Source: Candidatus Bipolaricaulota bacterium (GTDB taxonomy: Bacteria > Bipolaricaulota > Bipolaricaulia > UBA7950 > UBA9294). From it: 64,000 nucleotides of DNA. The position numbers and the translations under genes were made by a program. This document shows, in pieces, positions 17,308-26,029 of this stretch. The notes beneath the pieces were generated by a model. The model was not told the origin of the DNA and ran no database searches. It saw nothing but the letters and a program-made list of their open reading frames with translations. Location of the stretch: assembly GCA_028277345.1 (NCBI GenBank), contig JANQGM010000011.1, positions 64,206-128,205 of the forward strand. Direction: 5' to 3'. Numbering within the stretch: position 1 is the stretch's first letter; every line of letters begins with the position of its first letter.

Positions 17308-18333
17308 TCAGGCGCCGGGGATGAAATCGTCACGAACCTCATCCACAACAGCGTAGAAACAGATCCATTCCCCTTCCATGACCTGGGGCCTCGACCTCAC
17401 GCCGGCAATCATGCCGTCGCACGGCGTGTCGATACGGGCAATGACCTCGCCGTGCAGGTCGTATAGGATACCCAGAGGTTCGCCGGCCTTCATTGGGCTC
17501 AGGAATTCGAGGCTTCGCTCGCCGACCCACATGCCGGTCCCCGGCGCCAATACCGTTTCTTGGTGTCCGACGTTCCAGGTTCCCGCATACTCCGCCTGTC
17601 CGTCGATCATGTTGTAATGCTTCATCACATTGAGGAACGAATCTCGCAAGGCATCGCCGACCTCGTGGAAATCGGCCGTCAGGGTACGGCACAATCCCCC
17701 CAACTCGATACTGATGGCGGGCACACCCTGGGCGACAAGCTGAGAGCTGGGGTTCCCTCCTCCGGAAGGGCTCGTCATGATCATGTTCCAGATCGGTCCC
17801 ATCGCCGCGCCCAGCTCGCGGCATGCCGGCGTATCGGCCGTAAACATGACCGAGGTCAGGTAGGAGTGATTGCCTCCGGAGTGAATGTTGATCTGCAAAT
17901 CGCAGGTCGGGAGCATGGCCGCGAAATGAGCGGCCGCGATCCGCGCCGTCGGGTATCCCTCGGCATCGCCCGGGTAAATCCGGTTCATGTCATAGGTGAA
18001 TCCATCCGCCGGATTTCCGCGCGCCCCCGTCAAAAAGGCGTCCGGATTCATCACGGGGCAGGCCACGATCGCACCGTTCACCTTGGAGACATCCAGCGCT
18101 TCGAACAGCTTGATGATGGAGATGGCGCCCTCGGCTTCATCTCCGTGCGTTCCCCCATTGAGCCAGAGGATGGGGCCGTCTCCAGCGCCGTTGAAGATGA
18201 CAATCGGGATATCCCGGTCGTTTCCAAAATGATCCTTCCCCGTTGGAATACCGCAGCGCACAATCTCGCCCGGCTTCGCCGTTCCCGTCCCAACGGACAA
18301 GGTTCCATCCGCATGTCGTTTGCTCTCAGGCAT
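17308..18333 (-). CDS. Succinylglutamate desuccinylase/aspartoacylase-like deacylase
   Basis: A 341-residue zinc enzyme of the AstE/AspA group. The zinc ligands are HGDE in WLNGGTHGDEAEGA (about residue 63) and the histidine in LQINIHSGGNHS; the catalytic glutamate is in AISIELGG. I use the second ATG (18333) because GAGAGG is 7 bases from it and only 1 base from the first ATG. These enzymes remove acyl groups from N-acylated amino acids. In this operon it could act on N-acyl or N-carbamoyl amino acids and thus stand in for a missing carbamoylase; that is inference. The gap to the hydantoinase gene is 39 bases. Confidence 0.85.
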   Translation of the reverse strand: MPESKRHADGTLSVGTGTAKPGEIVRCGIPTGKDHFGNDRDIPIVIFNGAGDGPILWLNGGTHGDEAEGAISIIKLFEALDVSKVNGAIVACPVMNPDAFLTGARGNPADGFTYDMNRIYPGDAEGYPTARIAAAHFAAMLPTCDLQINIHSGGNHSYLTSVMFTADTPACRELGAAMGPIWNMIMTSPSGGGNPSSQLVAQGVPAISIELGGLCRTLTADFHEVGDALRDSFLNVMKHYNMIDGQAEYAGTWNVGHQETVLAPGTGMWVGERSLEFLSPMKAGEPLGILYDLHGEVIARIDTPCDGMIAGVRSRPQVMEGEWICFYAVVDEVRDDFIPGA

Positions 18334-18348
18334 GTTCATTCCTCTCTT

Positions 18349-18759
18349 CTAACGTTCCGGTCCCATGAACTCGACAGCCGTGCCATGCATCTTCGACTGA
18401 TCGACGAAGTTGGTGAGCAGCCCATGAATGAGCTTGTGCTCAGCAAAGCGCAACGGCAACCCGGCCGCGATGGCCGCTCCCGCCGCCTTCTCGATGTCGT
18501 CAACTTCGAAGGCGATATGCTCGAGTCCCTCGCCGTTCTCCTCAAGGAACTTGGCCCACCGGCTGTCCGGATGCGTCGATTCGTTGAACACGAACCGGAT
18601 TCCGGCGATATCGAACGCTCCCAAGCGAACCTGCAGATCGGGATTAACCTTGATCTCGGCCTTGACGCCGAACAGCGTCTCCCACGCCTTCAACGTCTCG
18701 TCAAGATTCGCAACCACGAACCCGAGATGGTGAACGCCTTTGGTGTTGAATGTTTCCAT
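18349..18759 (-). CDS. VOC-family (glyoxalase fold) protein, methylmalonyl-CoA epimerase-like
   Basis: A 136-residue protein with two beta-alpha-beta-beta-beta units. Metal ligands expected for the family are visible: His in VHHLGFVVANLD, His in GEGLEHIAFEVDDI, and Glu in TAVEFMGPER. Length and pattern are close to methylmalonyl-CoA epimerase, which inverts 2-methylmalonyl-CoA. A role in processing branched or propionyl-type acyl-CoA from amino-acid fermentation would fit, but no mutase gene is present, so the epimerase call is tentative. It lies 15 bases upstream of the deacylase gene in the same operon. Confidence 0.8.
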   Translation of the reverse strand: METFNTKGVHHLGFVVANLDETLKAWETLFGVKAEIKVNPDLQVRLGAFDIAGIRFVFNESTHPDSRWAKFLEENGEGLEHIAFEVDDIEKAAGAAIAAGLPLRFAEHKLIHGLLTNFVDQSKMHGTAVEFMGPER

Positions 18760-18814
18760 GTCTTGCCTCCTGTCTATCGCAACGCGGCATCTGCCGCGGG
18801 TTTCGTTTCAGTGT

Positions 18815-19759
18815 TTAGCCGGCCTTGCTTCCTTTGGCTCCCAGTTCGCGTGCGTCGATGCCCGGCTGCTCGGTGTGCAAGTTCGCGGGCGCTTCCATCA
18901 CCATCGCGTTAAGCGATCCCAGGCCCAGTTTCACGGCCCCGGCCAGCTGTTCAATTTCTTCAACGGGAATATCCAACCGGTTTTCAGCGGGATAGGTCTT
19001 CAGCATGCGGACAGCCTCGCCATCGATGGCCACCATGTCTCCCGACGCCATGATAACGTTGGGATAGACGTAGTCGCCTCGCCCGTGCCAGGCAACCGTG
19101 CTTCGACGGCCATCGACGAGCACAAGATCGGGTTGCCACCCAGCGTTGATCTCGGGGATCTTGCGTCCGACGTTCTCGCGATCCTCATGAAGGATCTCAC
19201 GGTCGGCGGCGCTGATCCATCCAACGCCCAACTTCAAGGCCGCTGTATAGCGTCCGGTGGAGTGGCAGCGCATGTTGGCGAGGTAGATGCGCTTCTCCGC
19301 CTCGTAGATGGATCGAGGCACATGAATGCTGTCCCAGTATTCTCCCTTGACTTCGAGCTCGACCCATTCATCCTCCTCGAAGTTGAGGAACGACACGCCG
19401 TAACGGGCCAACGCCTTCTCTACGCCCAGCATCTGAATCACCCGGGATGTCGGCCCCGCCGCACGTCCCGACATCTCGCCGACCACGACCTGGCATCCGT
19501 AGTCCTGCAACCACTCAATTGTCGCCGCCAAGAAGGCAAGATCGGTCGAGAGCGGAAGCGCATACTCGCAGTTAAAATTCGGCTTGATCAACACGCGATC
19601 TCCGGGAGCCATCGTTCGATCCAATCCCCCCAAGAGGTCAACCCCCCGGGCAACCGACTGGCGGAGGGAATCCCCGTTGAGGTGCGGAACCTTCACGACA
19701 ATGGGCTGTTCGTCATACACATATGGGTTTGCTCGTCTCGGATGGGGTTTTACGATCAT
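18815..19759 (-). CDS. DUF362 family protein
   Basis: A 314-residue protein with the DUF362 hallmark GDRVLIKPNFN (about residue 53) and the following VVVGEMSG segment. DUF362 proteins are widespread in anaerobes and often accompany Fe-S proteins, but this one has no ferredoxin cysteine motif. Its ATG overlaps the stop of the M29/NicX-like gene (ATGA), so the two products are made together. Biochemical function is unknown. Its constant place within a peptide/ureide operon points to metabolism of the same substrate. Confidence 0.8.
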   Translation of the reverse strand: MIVKPHPRRANPYVYDEQPIVVKVPHLNGDSLRQSVARGVDLLGGLDRTMAPGDRVLIKPNFNCEYALPLSTDLAFLAATIEWLQDYGCQVVVGEMSGRAAGPTSRVIQMLGVEKALARYGVSFLNFEEDEWVELEVKGEYWDSIHVPRSIYEAEKRIYLANMRCHSTGRYTAALKLGVGWISAADREILHEDRENVGRKIPEINAGWQPDLVLVDGRRSTVAWHGRGDYVYPNVIMASGDMVAIDGEAVRMLKTYPAENRLDIPVEEIEQLAGAVKLGLGSLNAMVMEAPANLHTEQPGIDARELGAKGSKAG

Positions 19760-20838
19760 GAGCTTCCTTTCTCTAGCCTGTATCGTGCCTGAGGTGCGCC
19801 GTCGTCCACACGCAACTCACTCGGGATGAATGCTCCATTGCGTAACAATGGCTCACCATCAAGCCAGACGCTGCACCCCAGGCTACAGAGCCCGAGATGG
19901 GCATCGCTTTTATTCCTTCCTCGAAACATCACATCGTTATTGCTTCCAATTTCAACTTGGACATTGCCGTACGCCGCTTCGGCATCCGCGCCGCCGCCGC
20001 CGACTACGGGAAATTGATGCGTTTCGGCCGTCCATTGGGCTTTGGGATCCGTTCCAAAGGCCAGGTGACCGGCCAGCCACGCCGAGTCCTGGCGATAGGA
20101 GGCGAGCAGGCGATCGAGCATGCGGCCCACCATGCCTCCACGAATCGACTCGATGCGACCTTCGCGAAATTCGATACTCACCGGACGGTCCACGTACATG
20201 CCCAAATGAAAAACGAGGTCGCCTTCATCCAGGACGAGGCGTCCCTCCACCGTTCCTTCGAGAATCGCGGTCTGAAAGAACCCGGCGCCCCAGAAATCCA
20301 GATGCCCCGGGACATCCGCCACTCCGTAGCTCGCCACACCCGGACGTTCACCCTTCTGCATGCTCAGCTCGGTTCCCGCCTCCGAGCGAATCCGGATTTC
20401 GCGAGCGCGCTCGATGCGCTCAGCTCCCCATTGGGTTCGTCGAATGACATCGGGATCGGCCGTCCGCCGTTCGAGAATGTGAAAGGGCACAACGACCATC
20501 AATGCACGCGCGCCACGATCGAGCGCTCGCCGCATCGCGGAGCTGTAGTGCAGCGTATGCGTCGTCGAGTAGAGGATCAGATCGGCGGATGCAAGCAACG
20601 ATTCCAGCAGGCCCTCGGACGGCGGCGATCGGTGCGGCAGCGTAATCTGGGCGACATCCGCCCCCACCCTGCGGGCGCTCGCCATTCCTGCAGCGGCATA
20701 GTAGGGGTGAAAGGCGGTGTCCGTGATCACGAGAACCGTCTCGCTCTCGCGAAGGCGGCAATGGGCAAGCTGGTGGTCGAAGAGGTCCACCCACTCACCC
20801 AGCATCGCCGGATTCAGATACAGCTGCCCGTAGGCCAT
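19756..20838 (-). CDS. M29 aminopeptidase / NicX-like metalloprotein
   Basis: A 360-residue protein. The N-terminal half has a Rossmann-like pattern (LVITDTAFHPYYAAAGMASA, then ADLILYSTTHTLHYSSAMRR), as in M29 peptidases and 2,5-dihydroxypyridine dioxygenase NicX. The C-terminal half carries GNVQVEIGSNNDVMFRG and NKSDAHLGLCSLG, where M29/NicX enzymes hold metal-binding His and Asp. Not every M29 ligand is recognisable, so the chemistry is open: peptide cleavage, ring opening or something else. It is coupled to the DUF362 gene by a 4-base overlap and follows the amidohydrolase gene by 20 bases. Confidence 0.6.
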   Translation of the reverse strand: MAYGQLYLNPAMLGEWVDLFDHQLAHCRLRESETVLVITDTAFHPYYAAAGMASARRVGADVAQITLPHRSPPSEGLLESLLASADLILYSTTHTLHYSSAMRRALDRGARALMVVVPFHILERRTADPDVIRRTQWGAERIERAREIRIRSEAGTELSMQKGERPGVASYGVADVPGHLDFWGAGFFQTAILEGTVEGRLVLDEGDLVFHLGMYVDRPVSIEFREGRIESIRGGMVGRMLDRLLASYRQDSAWLAGHLAFGTDPKAQWTAETHQFPVVGGGGADAEAAYGNVQVEIGSNNDVMFRGRNKSDAHLGLCSLGCSVWLDGEPLLRNGAFIPSELRVDDGAPQARYRLEKGSS

Positions 20839-20858
20839 GTGCCTTCCCCTTCCTTAGT

Positions 20859-22103
20859 CTAGAGGGACGGTGTGACGTTGACGCCATCCATGTAGACGGC
20901 CATGATATTCGCTCGGTCGAGCAACAGACTGGGGTCAGCGAGCACATCGCCATTCACGATAACAAAGTCCGCTCGCTTGCCCACTTCGATCGACCCGATC
21001 TCATTCCCCATGCCGATGCATTCGGCGGCGGTTTGCGTCGCTGCGACCAGGGCTTCCATGGGCGTGAATCCACCCTTGATCAGTTCGAGTATCTCCAGCG
21101 CGTTTTCTCCATGTGGAACGACAAAACCGGCATCGGTTCCAGCCGCGATCTTGACGCCGACTTCTTTGGCTCGGCGCAACGTCTCCCATTTCTCCTCATA
21201 GACCTTGTTCAGCCAAGCCCAAGCCTCTGGCGACACATCGCGCTGACCGCCCCCCTGCTCGACACTGCGCGTATTGACAATGAGCGTGGGTACGTAAAAA
21301 GTGCCTGCCGCCACCATGGTTTCAAGTTGCTCATCCGTCAGCCAGTGCGCGTGCTCCAATGTGTCGACGCCAGCTCGAAGTGAATCCGTGATTCCCCGCC
21401 CCCCGGCAGTGTGGGCGGCCACCATCTTTCCGGCCCAATGGGCCTCTTCGCAAATGGGCTGGATCTCCTCGTACGTCATCTCCTGACGCCATGGCGTGTG
21501 CAGGTTGCGGTAGTCGCCAACGCACGGATTGATTTTTAAGACATCGGCGCCCCATTTCAGCTGAGTCCGCGCCGCCTTGCGGCAGGCCCACGGACCATCG
21601 CAAACGCCCGTTCGCCCCTCGACGTTCAGGTCGGGAGACCACCAGGCCTTGTCCATGTGTCCGCCAGTCGCCGTCAATCCTTGCCCCGCAACTTTCAAGC
21701 GAGGCCCCGGGAGGATGCCTCCATCGATCGAATCTCGCACAGAGATGTCGACATAGGCCGGCGATGACAGGCTGCGAAGCGCCGTGTATCCCATCGAGAG
21801 ATCGACGAGCACATGCTTGTAGGTTTCCAACGCCAACGCGCCAAGGGACCCTTTGAGCTGCGCCAGTGCGTAGTTGTCCGTCGGGCCTCCAGGGGTATGA
21901 ATATGCGTATGCGCATCGATCAGACCGGGCAGCACCGTGTACGTGCTCGCATCGATCACGCCTTCGTTCCCACGCTCCGGCTGCGGAGCCTGGGGCTCAA
22001 TCGACACGAACCGGCCATCACGAATCGTCACACTCATGTTGTGGGCGGGGGCCTTTCCTGTTCCATCGATCAGCGTTCCCGCCGTCAGACGCATCGTATT
22101 CAC
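20859..22103 (-). CDS. Metal-dependent amidohydrolase (imidazolonepropionase/prolidase-like)
   Basis: A 414-residue amidohydrolase with GTG start preceded by AAGGAG. The metal site is complete: HTHIH in GLIDAHTHIHTPGG (about residue 65), a lysine in GADVLKINPC, His in MVAAHTAGG and DTLEHAHWLTD, and Asp in AAGTDAGF. This layout is shared by the Sgx9260-like carboxypeptidases that cleave Xaa-Pro or Xaa-Arg/Lys dipeptides and N-acyl amino acids. It lies directly after the ABC permease genes, so its substrate is probably what that importer brings in. Confidence 0.88.
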   Translation of the reverse strand: MNTMRLTAGTLIDGTGKAPAHNMSVTIRDGRFVSIEPQAPQPERGNEGVIDASTYTVLPGLIDAHTHIHTPGGPTDNYALAQLKGSLGALALETYKHVLVDLSMGYTALRSLSSPAYVDISVRDSIDGGILPGPRLKVAGQGLTATGGHMDKAWWSPDLNVEGRTGVCDGPWACRKAARTQLKWGADVLKINPCVGDYRNLHTPWRQEMTYEEIQPICEEAHWAGKMVAAHTAGGRGITDSLRAGVDTLEHAHWLTDEQLETMVAAGTFYVPTLIVNTRSVEQGGGQRDVSPEAWAWLNKVYEEKWETLRRAKEVGVKIAAGTDAGFVVPHGENALEILELIKGGFTPMEALVAATQTAAECIGMGNEIGSIEVGKRADFVIVNGDVLADPSLLLDRANIMAVYMDGVNVTPSL

Positions 22104-22118
22104 GTTTACAACTCCTTA

Positions 22119-23021
22119 TCAATTCCTTGATCGGCGATATCGGGGATCCAACAACTCTCGAAGACGATCTCCCAGTAGGTTGACAGCCATCACAGTAATG
22201 AACAACGCCATGCCGGGGAAGACGGTCATCCACCACGCATGCCGCATGTAGGCGCGTCCCTCGTTCAACATCAATCCCCATTCCGCTGTCGGAGGCTGTG
22301 CACCCATGCCCAAGAAACTCAACGATGCCGCCGAAATGATGGCCCCAGCCACCTGAAGCGTGGAGAGAACGATCACAGAAGACAACACATTGGGAACGAT
22401 GTGGATCATGATAATGCGCCAGGACGGCGCTCCGATGGCATGGGATGCCTCAACGAACGACATTTCGCGAACCGACAACACCTGCGCTCGAACGATACGA
22501 GCCAGCCGAGGAATACCGCTGATCCCAACCGCCATGATGACGTTGTTCACGCCCTTCCCCAGAATCGTCACAATGGCCAGGGCGAAGATTAGTGGAGGGA
22601 AGCCCAGCCAAATATCGACGACCTTCATGAGGACGGAATCGACCTTGCCTCCGTAGAAACCGGAAATGCTGCCCAGGATCACGCCAAACACCAACGAGAA
22701 GGCGGCGGATAGAATGCCCACGACCAGCGAAAGCTGAGAGCCATAGATCATGCGGCTGAGAATGTCCCGCCCCAACACATCCGTTCCGAACGGGAATTGC
22801 CACGACGGAGCGCTCAGCCGCGGACCGATGTAGGTCGCATACGGGTCGCGGGGACTGATCGCGGGCGCCAACACGGCCATCAGGACCAACAGCAGTAGGA
22901 GGACAAGCGAAATCGCAGCGCCCGGACTCTCCGCGATCTTCTTGTACCAATACCACGATCGCTTCAGAACGTAACGACACCACTGTCCTGTCTCTTCGCT
23001 CAGTCGACGAAATCGCTTCAT
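22119..23021 (-). CDS. Peptide-type ABC transporter permease (DppC-like)
   Basis: A 300-residue inner-membrane protein with the N-terminal helix followed by PFGTDVLGRDILSRMIYGS, typical of the second permease of oligopeptide/nickel importers. Five further hydrophobic segments and the EAA loop (EASHAIGAPSWRIIMIHIVPN region, about residue 200) for contact with the ATPase are present. It partners the permease gene 10 bases upstream and the solute-binding protein gene at 24.0-25.6 kb. No ATPase subunit genes are in the window. Confidence 0.93.
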   Translation of the reverse strand: MKRFRRLSEETGQWCRYVLKRSWYWYKKIAESPGAAISLVLLLLLVLMAVLAPAISPRDPYATYIGPRLSAPSWQFPFGTDVLGRDILSRMIYGSQLSLVVGILSAAFSLVFGVILGSISGFYGGKVDSVLMKVVDIWLGFPPLIFALAIVTILGKGVNNVIMAVGISGIPRLARIVRAQVLSVREMSFVEASHAIGAPSWRIIMIHIVPNVLSSVIVLSTLQVAGAIISAASLSFLGMGAQPPTAEWGLMLNEGRAYMRHAWWMTVFPGMALFITVMAVNLLGDRLRELLDPRYRRSRN

Positions 23022-23030
23022 TCTTCCGCC

Positions 23031-23951
23031 CTAGTCATAGCGAATGCGGGGATCGATAAACGCATAGAGCATGTCGATCGCCAGGTTGATGAAGACATAG
23101 GCCGATGTCGTAAACAGGATTCCGAATTGAACGATTGGATAGTCTTTCTCCAGCACGGAATCCACCAGCAGCTTGCCGATCCCTTGGCGCGCAAAGACCG
23201 TTTCCGTGATTGCAGCACCGCCGAAAAACAAGGCAAGCTGCAATCCCATCAGCGTCAGGACAGGGATGGACGCGTTCCTTGCCGCATGCCCCAAGACGAC
23301 GCGTCGCTCAATGAGCCCCTTGGCTCGCGCGGTTCGGATATAGTCCTCGTTCATCACATCGAGGATGGCCGAGCGAATCAAACGCGCCAGGTTGCCGGCC
23401 GCCCACAGACCACTCGAGATGGACGGCAATATCAATCCCATGAATCCTCCGCCGACCACGGGAATCCACCTCAGAATCACCGAGAAGACGAGAATGAGGA
23501 GCATGGCACTGTAGAAGGTCGGCATGGAGACCCCGATCAGCGCGAGAAACATGAAAGAGGTATCCAACCAGGAGTCCGGGAACAATCCTGAAACAATGCC
23601 CAGCAGTCCACCAACAAGGATGCCGACGAGGATGCCTCCCGCCGCCAATTGCAAGGTCGCCGGAAGTTGCTGAAAGAAGACCTTGGTGACCGGTTGCCGG
23701 TTCCGGTATGAGATGCCGAAATCTCCTACGAACGCATTCCGCATAAACCCGAAGTACTGCTTGTAAACGGGCTCATCCAGATTGAAGTAGGCGCGAAGGT
23801 TGTCCATCACTTGCTGAGACACGGGCTGCCCACCGATGATGTTACGCACGGGGTCGCCGGGAATTAGACGAATGACCGCGAAGGCCAACGTCATCACGAT
23901 TAGCAGGACGGGGATAATGCCCACCAACCGTCGTCCCAGGTACTGCAGCAT
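23031..23951 (-). CDS. Peptide-type ABC transporter permease (DppB-like)
   Basis: A 306-residue permease started at 23951, where GGAGG lies 7 bases upstream; the longer frame to 23990 is rejected because it overlaps the hairpin. It opens with MLQYLGRRLVGIIPVLL, has the MDNLRAYFNLDEPVYKQY periplasmic-loop pattern, and ends FINLAIDMLYAFIDPRIRYD, all typical of DppB/OppB. It forms the membrane channel with the DppC-like protein. A strong hairpin separates it from the binding-protein gene upstream. Confidence 0.93.
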   Translation of the reverse strand: MLQYLGRRLVGIIPVLLIVMTLAFAVIRLIPGDPVRNIIGGQPVSQQVMDNLRAYFNLDEPVYKQYFGFMRNAFVGDFGISYRNRQPVTKVFFQQLPATLQLAAGGILVGILVGGLLGIVSGLFPDSWLDTSFMFLALIGVSMPTFYSAMLLILVFSVILRWIPVVGGGFMGLILPSISSGLWAAGNLARLIRSAILDVMNEDYIRTARAKGLIERRVVLGHAARNASIPVLTLMGLQLALFFGGAAITETVFARQGIGKLLVDSVLEKDYPIVQFGILFTTSAYVFINLAIDMLYAFIDPRIRYD

Positions 23952-23967
23952 GCCTTCGCCTCCAAAG

Positions 23968-23998
23968 GATCCCCCGCGCAGTCTCCACACGGGGGATC
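23968..23998 (-). terminator. Intra-operon hairpin between binding protein and permeases
   Basis: GATCCCCCG (23968-23976) pairs with CGGGGGATC (23990-23998), 9 bp with a 13-base loop. It lies after the binding-protein stop and just before the permease ribosome-binding site. Such hairpins stabilise or partly terminate the message, giving more binding protein than permease. Confidence 0.7.
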
Positions 23999-24034
23999 GG
24001 ACTCATTTCAGGTGCCTATTACGGCGCCGTCATC

Positions 24035-25618
24035 CTAATCCGCGAGCTGAACGTCATAGAAAATAGCTTGGTAGTTGCCCACTTCCCATCGAAGTCCAGT
24101 CAGGTTCGACGCGTACACTACGGTTTGCGTCGTTTCCTGTAGCGGCACCATCAGCGCGAGGTCATAGACCAACTCCTGTAGCGTTGCATAGATCGAACAA
24201 CGCTCGTCAGGAGACGTTGCCGATTCCGCTTCCGCCAACAGACGGTCAATAACCGAACTGGAGTAATGCTGCCAGTTGAACTTGAAGTATCCCGGAGCAG
24301 GAATGTTGTCCGTGTGCATGAGAATACCAAGAACGCTTGGATCGGTGGCCACCCATCGCACAAGACCGGCCTCGTACTCGTTGTTCATAATGAGCTCGTC
24401 CTGGCGTGCCTTGGTGACGTTTTCGACGTTGAGGTCGATCCCCACTTTCCTAAGCTCGGCTTGAACCGCCGTCATCAGTGTCGCCTTGAAGATGATGGGA
24501 CAATAGATGCTCAATTCTTGCCCGAACTTATCGCGGATACCATTTCCATTCGTATCGACCCAGCCGGCTTCTTCAAGAATCGCTTCCGCCTTCGCAGGGT
24601 CGTACGGATAGTAGCCGTCGCCACCGGGCCAATAGCAGAAGGTACTGGAGGCCAGCACGCCAGTCGCCGCTTTCAGGTAGCCGAAGAACACGTTGTCGAC
24701 GATGGTTTCCAAGTCAAGGGCGTGGAAGATCGCCTGACGCACCGCACGGTCATTCGTCGGGAATCGGCTTGTATTGAGATAGAGCGTAACCGGCACACCG
24801 CCGACGCGGCCGAGGAAGACATCGAAATCGTCGTCGCCTTCGAATGCCATCACATCGAGGGGATCCATGAGATCGCCGACGTGAATTTCGCCGGTTTCCA
24901 ATGCGGCCGCTCGCGTCGAGTTCTCCTTGATGAATTTGAATCCGAGGGTATCGATGTAGGCGGGGCCGTTGTGAAGTGCGTTGGCGGGCGCCCAATTGTA
25001 CTCCGTGTTCTTCACGAGCGTAATGTGGCTTCGCCGTACCCACTCAACGAATTTGAAGGGCCCCGTTCCCACGGGATTCTCAGCGAACCACGCATCGCCG
25101 TTTGCCTGCACAGCCGTCGGCGAGACAGGCGCCAAATACGTCAGAACGAAGCCGCTGATCATGGCGCCATACGGACGCGTGTATTCCACGGTGAAGGTAA
25201 GATCATCGTGCACCACCGTGCCTTTATAGGGACCGAGGTAATCGATGGCGGCCTGCGACCCGGTCGCTGGATCGGCAATCGAATCGTAGGTGAATTTGAA
25301 GGCATCCGCATTACACGGTGTGCCATCATGAAATAGGATTCCCGGTTTCAGGTGGAAGGTAATCGACGTATAGTCTGCCGCAACATCCCAGCTTTCAGCC
25401 AACCACGGGACTGGGTTCCCCGCGTCGTCCAAGGTAATCAACGAATCGAAGACCTGTCGGATCACCTGCAACTCATGTCTGGATTGTGTAATGCGAGGAT
25501 CCAGGGTCGCTAAATCATCACGATCTTCGCCCCAGACCACGGTTAGATCCGCAAGTGCTGCGACAGACGTCAACAGCAACAATAAACCAAGAAGTACCCC
25601 TAACCATCGCCTATGCAT
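24035..25618 (-). CDS. Peptide-type ABC transporter solute-binding protein (family 5)
   Basis: A 527-residue exported binding protein. The start at 25618 has AAGGAGG 7 bases upstream. The signal peptide is residues 1 to about 23 (LLLLLTSVAALA-D). Family 5 features follow: DDLATLDPRITQSRHELQVI, ESWDVAADYTSITFHLKPGI, and HDGTPCNADAFKFTYD. These proteins capture oligopeptides or similar solutes for the two permeases downstream. It is the first gene of the operon running to pyrB, with a good promoter at 25728-25755. Confidence 0.93.
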   Translation of the reverse strand: MHRRWLGVLLGLLLLLTSVAALADLTVVWGEDRDDLATLDPRITQSRHELQVIRQVFDSLITLDDAGNPVPWLAESWDVAADYTSITFHLKPGILFHDGTPCNADAFKFTYDSIADPATGSQAAIDYLGPYKGTVVHDDLTFTVEYTRPYGAMISGFVLTYLAPVSPTAVQANGDAWFAENPVGTGPFKFVEWVRRSHITLVKNTEYNWAPANALHNGPAYIDTLGFKFIKENSTRAAALETGEIHVGDLMDPLDVMAFEGDDDFDVFLGRVGGVPVTLYLNTSRFPTNDRAVRQAIFHALDLETIVDNVFFGYLKAATGVLASSTFCYWPGGDGYYPYDPAKAEAILEEAGWVDTNGNGIRDKFGQELSIYCPIIFKATLMTAVQAELRKVGIDLNVENVTKARQDELIMNNEYEAGLVRWVATDPSVLGILMHTDNIPAPGYFKFNWQHYSSSVIDRLLAEAESATSPDERCSIYATLQELVYDLALMVPLQETTQTVVYASNLTGLRWEVGNYQAIFYDVQLAD

Positions 25619-25727
25619 GCAACAACCTCCTTGACTCCAAATCTCAAAGGACTCCAAAGATTTCTAGACTCCGTCCGAAAGGTGTTCGGAGCTTGCATCA
25701 CCTCCAGCTAGGCGATCTACGGTCTTC

Positions 25728-25755
25728 AGTATAGTGGAATTTCAACCACAGTCAA
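25728..25755 (-). promoter_or_regulatory. Promoter of the long transporter-hydantoinase operon
   Basis: On the minus strand, TTGACT (25755-25750), a 16-base spacer and TATACT (25733-25728), about 110 bases before the binding-protein ATG. The -35 overlaps a tandem direct repeat. The 15-bp island box is not found at this promoter. Confidence 0.6.
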
Positions 25756-25760
25756 CCACA
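25742..25760 (-). promoter_or_regulatory. Tandem 9-base direct repeat over the -35
   Basis: Read on the minus strand, TGTGGTTGA occurs twice with one base between (10-base period, one helical turn). It covers the -35 hexamer of the operon promoter. A regulator binding as a head-to-tail dimer is a plausible use. Confidence 0.45.
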
Positions 25761-25875
25761 ATAAGCAACAGTGTTCCTTCATACGCAATAGAATGAATCG
25801 CACAAGATTCTTCCTCTCACGACAGCACGTCGTCGATCAATGCCGTGAATTGCCTTTTCATATGGGACTATTGAG

Positions 25876-25905
25876 CCATTCGCTCGCTCAAAACCGAGCG
25901 AATGG
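25876..25905. other. 11-bp perfect inverted repeat of unknown role
   Basis: CCATTCGCTCG (25876-25886), 8-base loop, and its exact complement (25895-25905). It lies 56 bases past the terminator of the upstream operon and about 120 bases before the promoter of the next one. It has no U-tract on either side, so it could be an operator or a backup terminator. Confidence 0.4.
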
Positions 25906-25960
25906 TGTGAGAGATACGCGCATCCGATAGCTCGATAGAATTCTATAATGTGAAATGAAG

Positions 25961-25995
25961 CCACGTGAGGCGCTCGTCACAAGCACCTCACGTGG
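25961..25995 (-). terminator. Terminator of the second importer operon
   Basis: CCACGTGAGG (25961-25970) pairs with CCTCACGTGG (25986-25995) around a 15-base loop, 34 bases after the permease stop. On the minus strand a pyrimidine-rich run (CTTCATTTCACATT) follows. Confidence 0.7.
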
Positions 25996-26029
25996 AGGCA
26001 ACGCACCACACGCTCGACAGCTTCGCGCT

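Larger units (their letters stand above)
25619..26029. other. 411-base intergenic region between the two transporter operons
   Basis: No gene is seen. From high to low coordinate on the minus strand it holds the terminator of the upstream operon (25961-25995), a second 11-bp hairpin (25876-25905), a degenerate box TTCCTTCATACGCAA (25774-25788), the tandem repeat and promoter, and a small hairpin TCCGAA-AGGTG-TTCGGA in the leader (25674-25690). Confidence 0.6.

Noticed and set aside
17560-18912. A 450-codon open frame on the plus strand
   Set aside because: It lies opposite the deacylase and VOC genes, whose motifs are clear. Its protein has no recognisable fold and arises from codon bias on the other strand.
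24266-25336. A 356-codon open frame on the plus strand
   Set aside because: Antisense to the first binding-protein gene, which has a signal peptide, promoter and family motifs.
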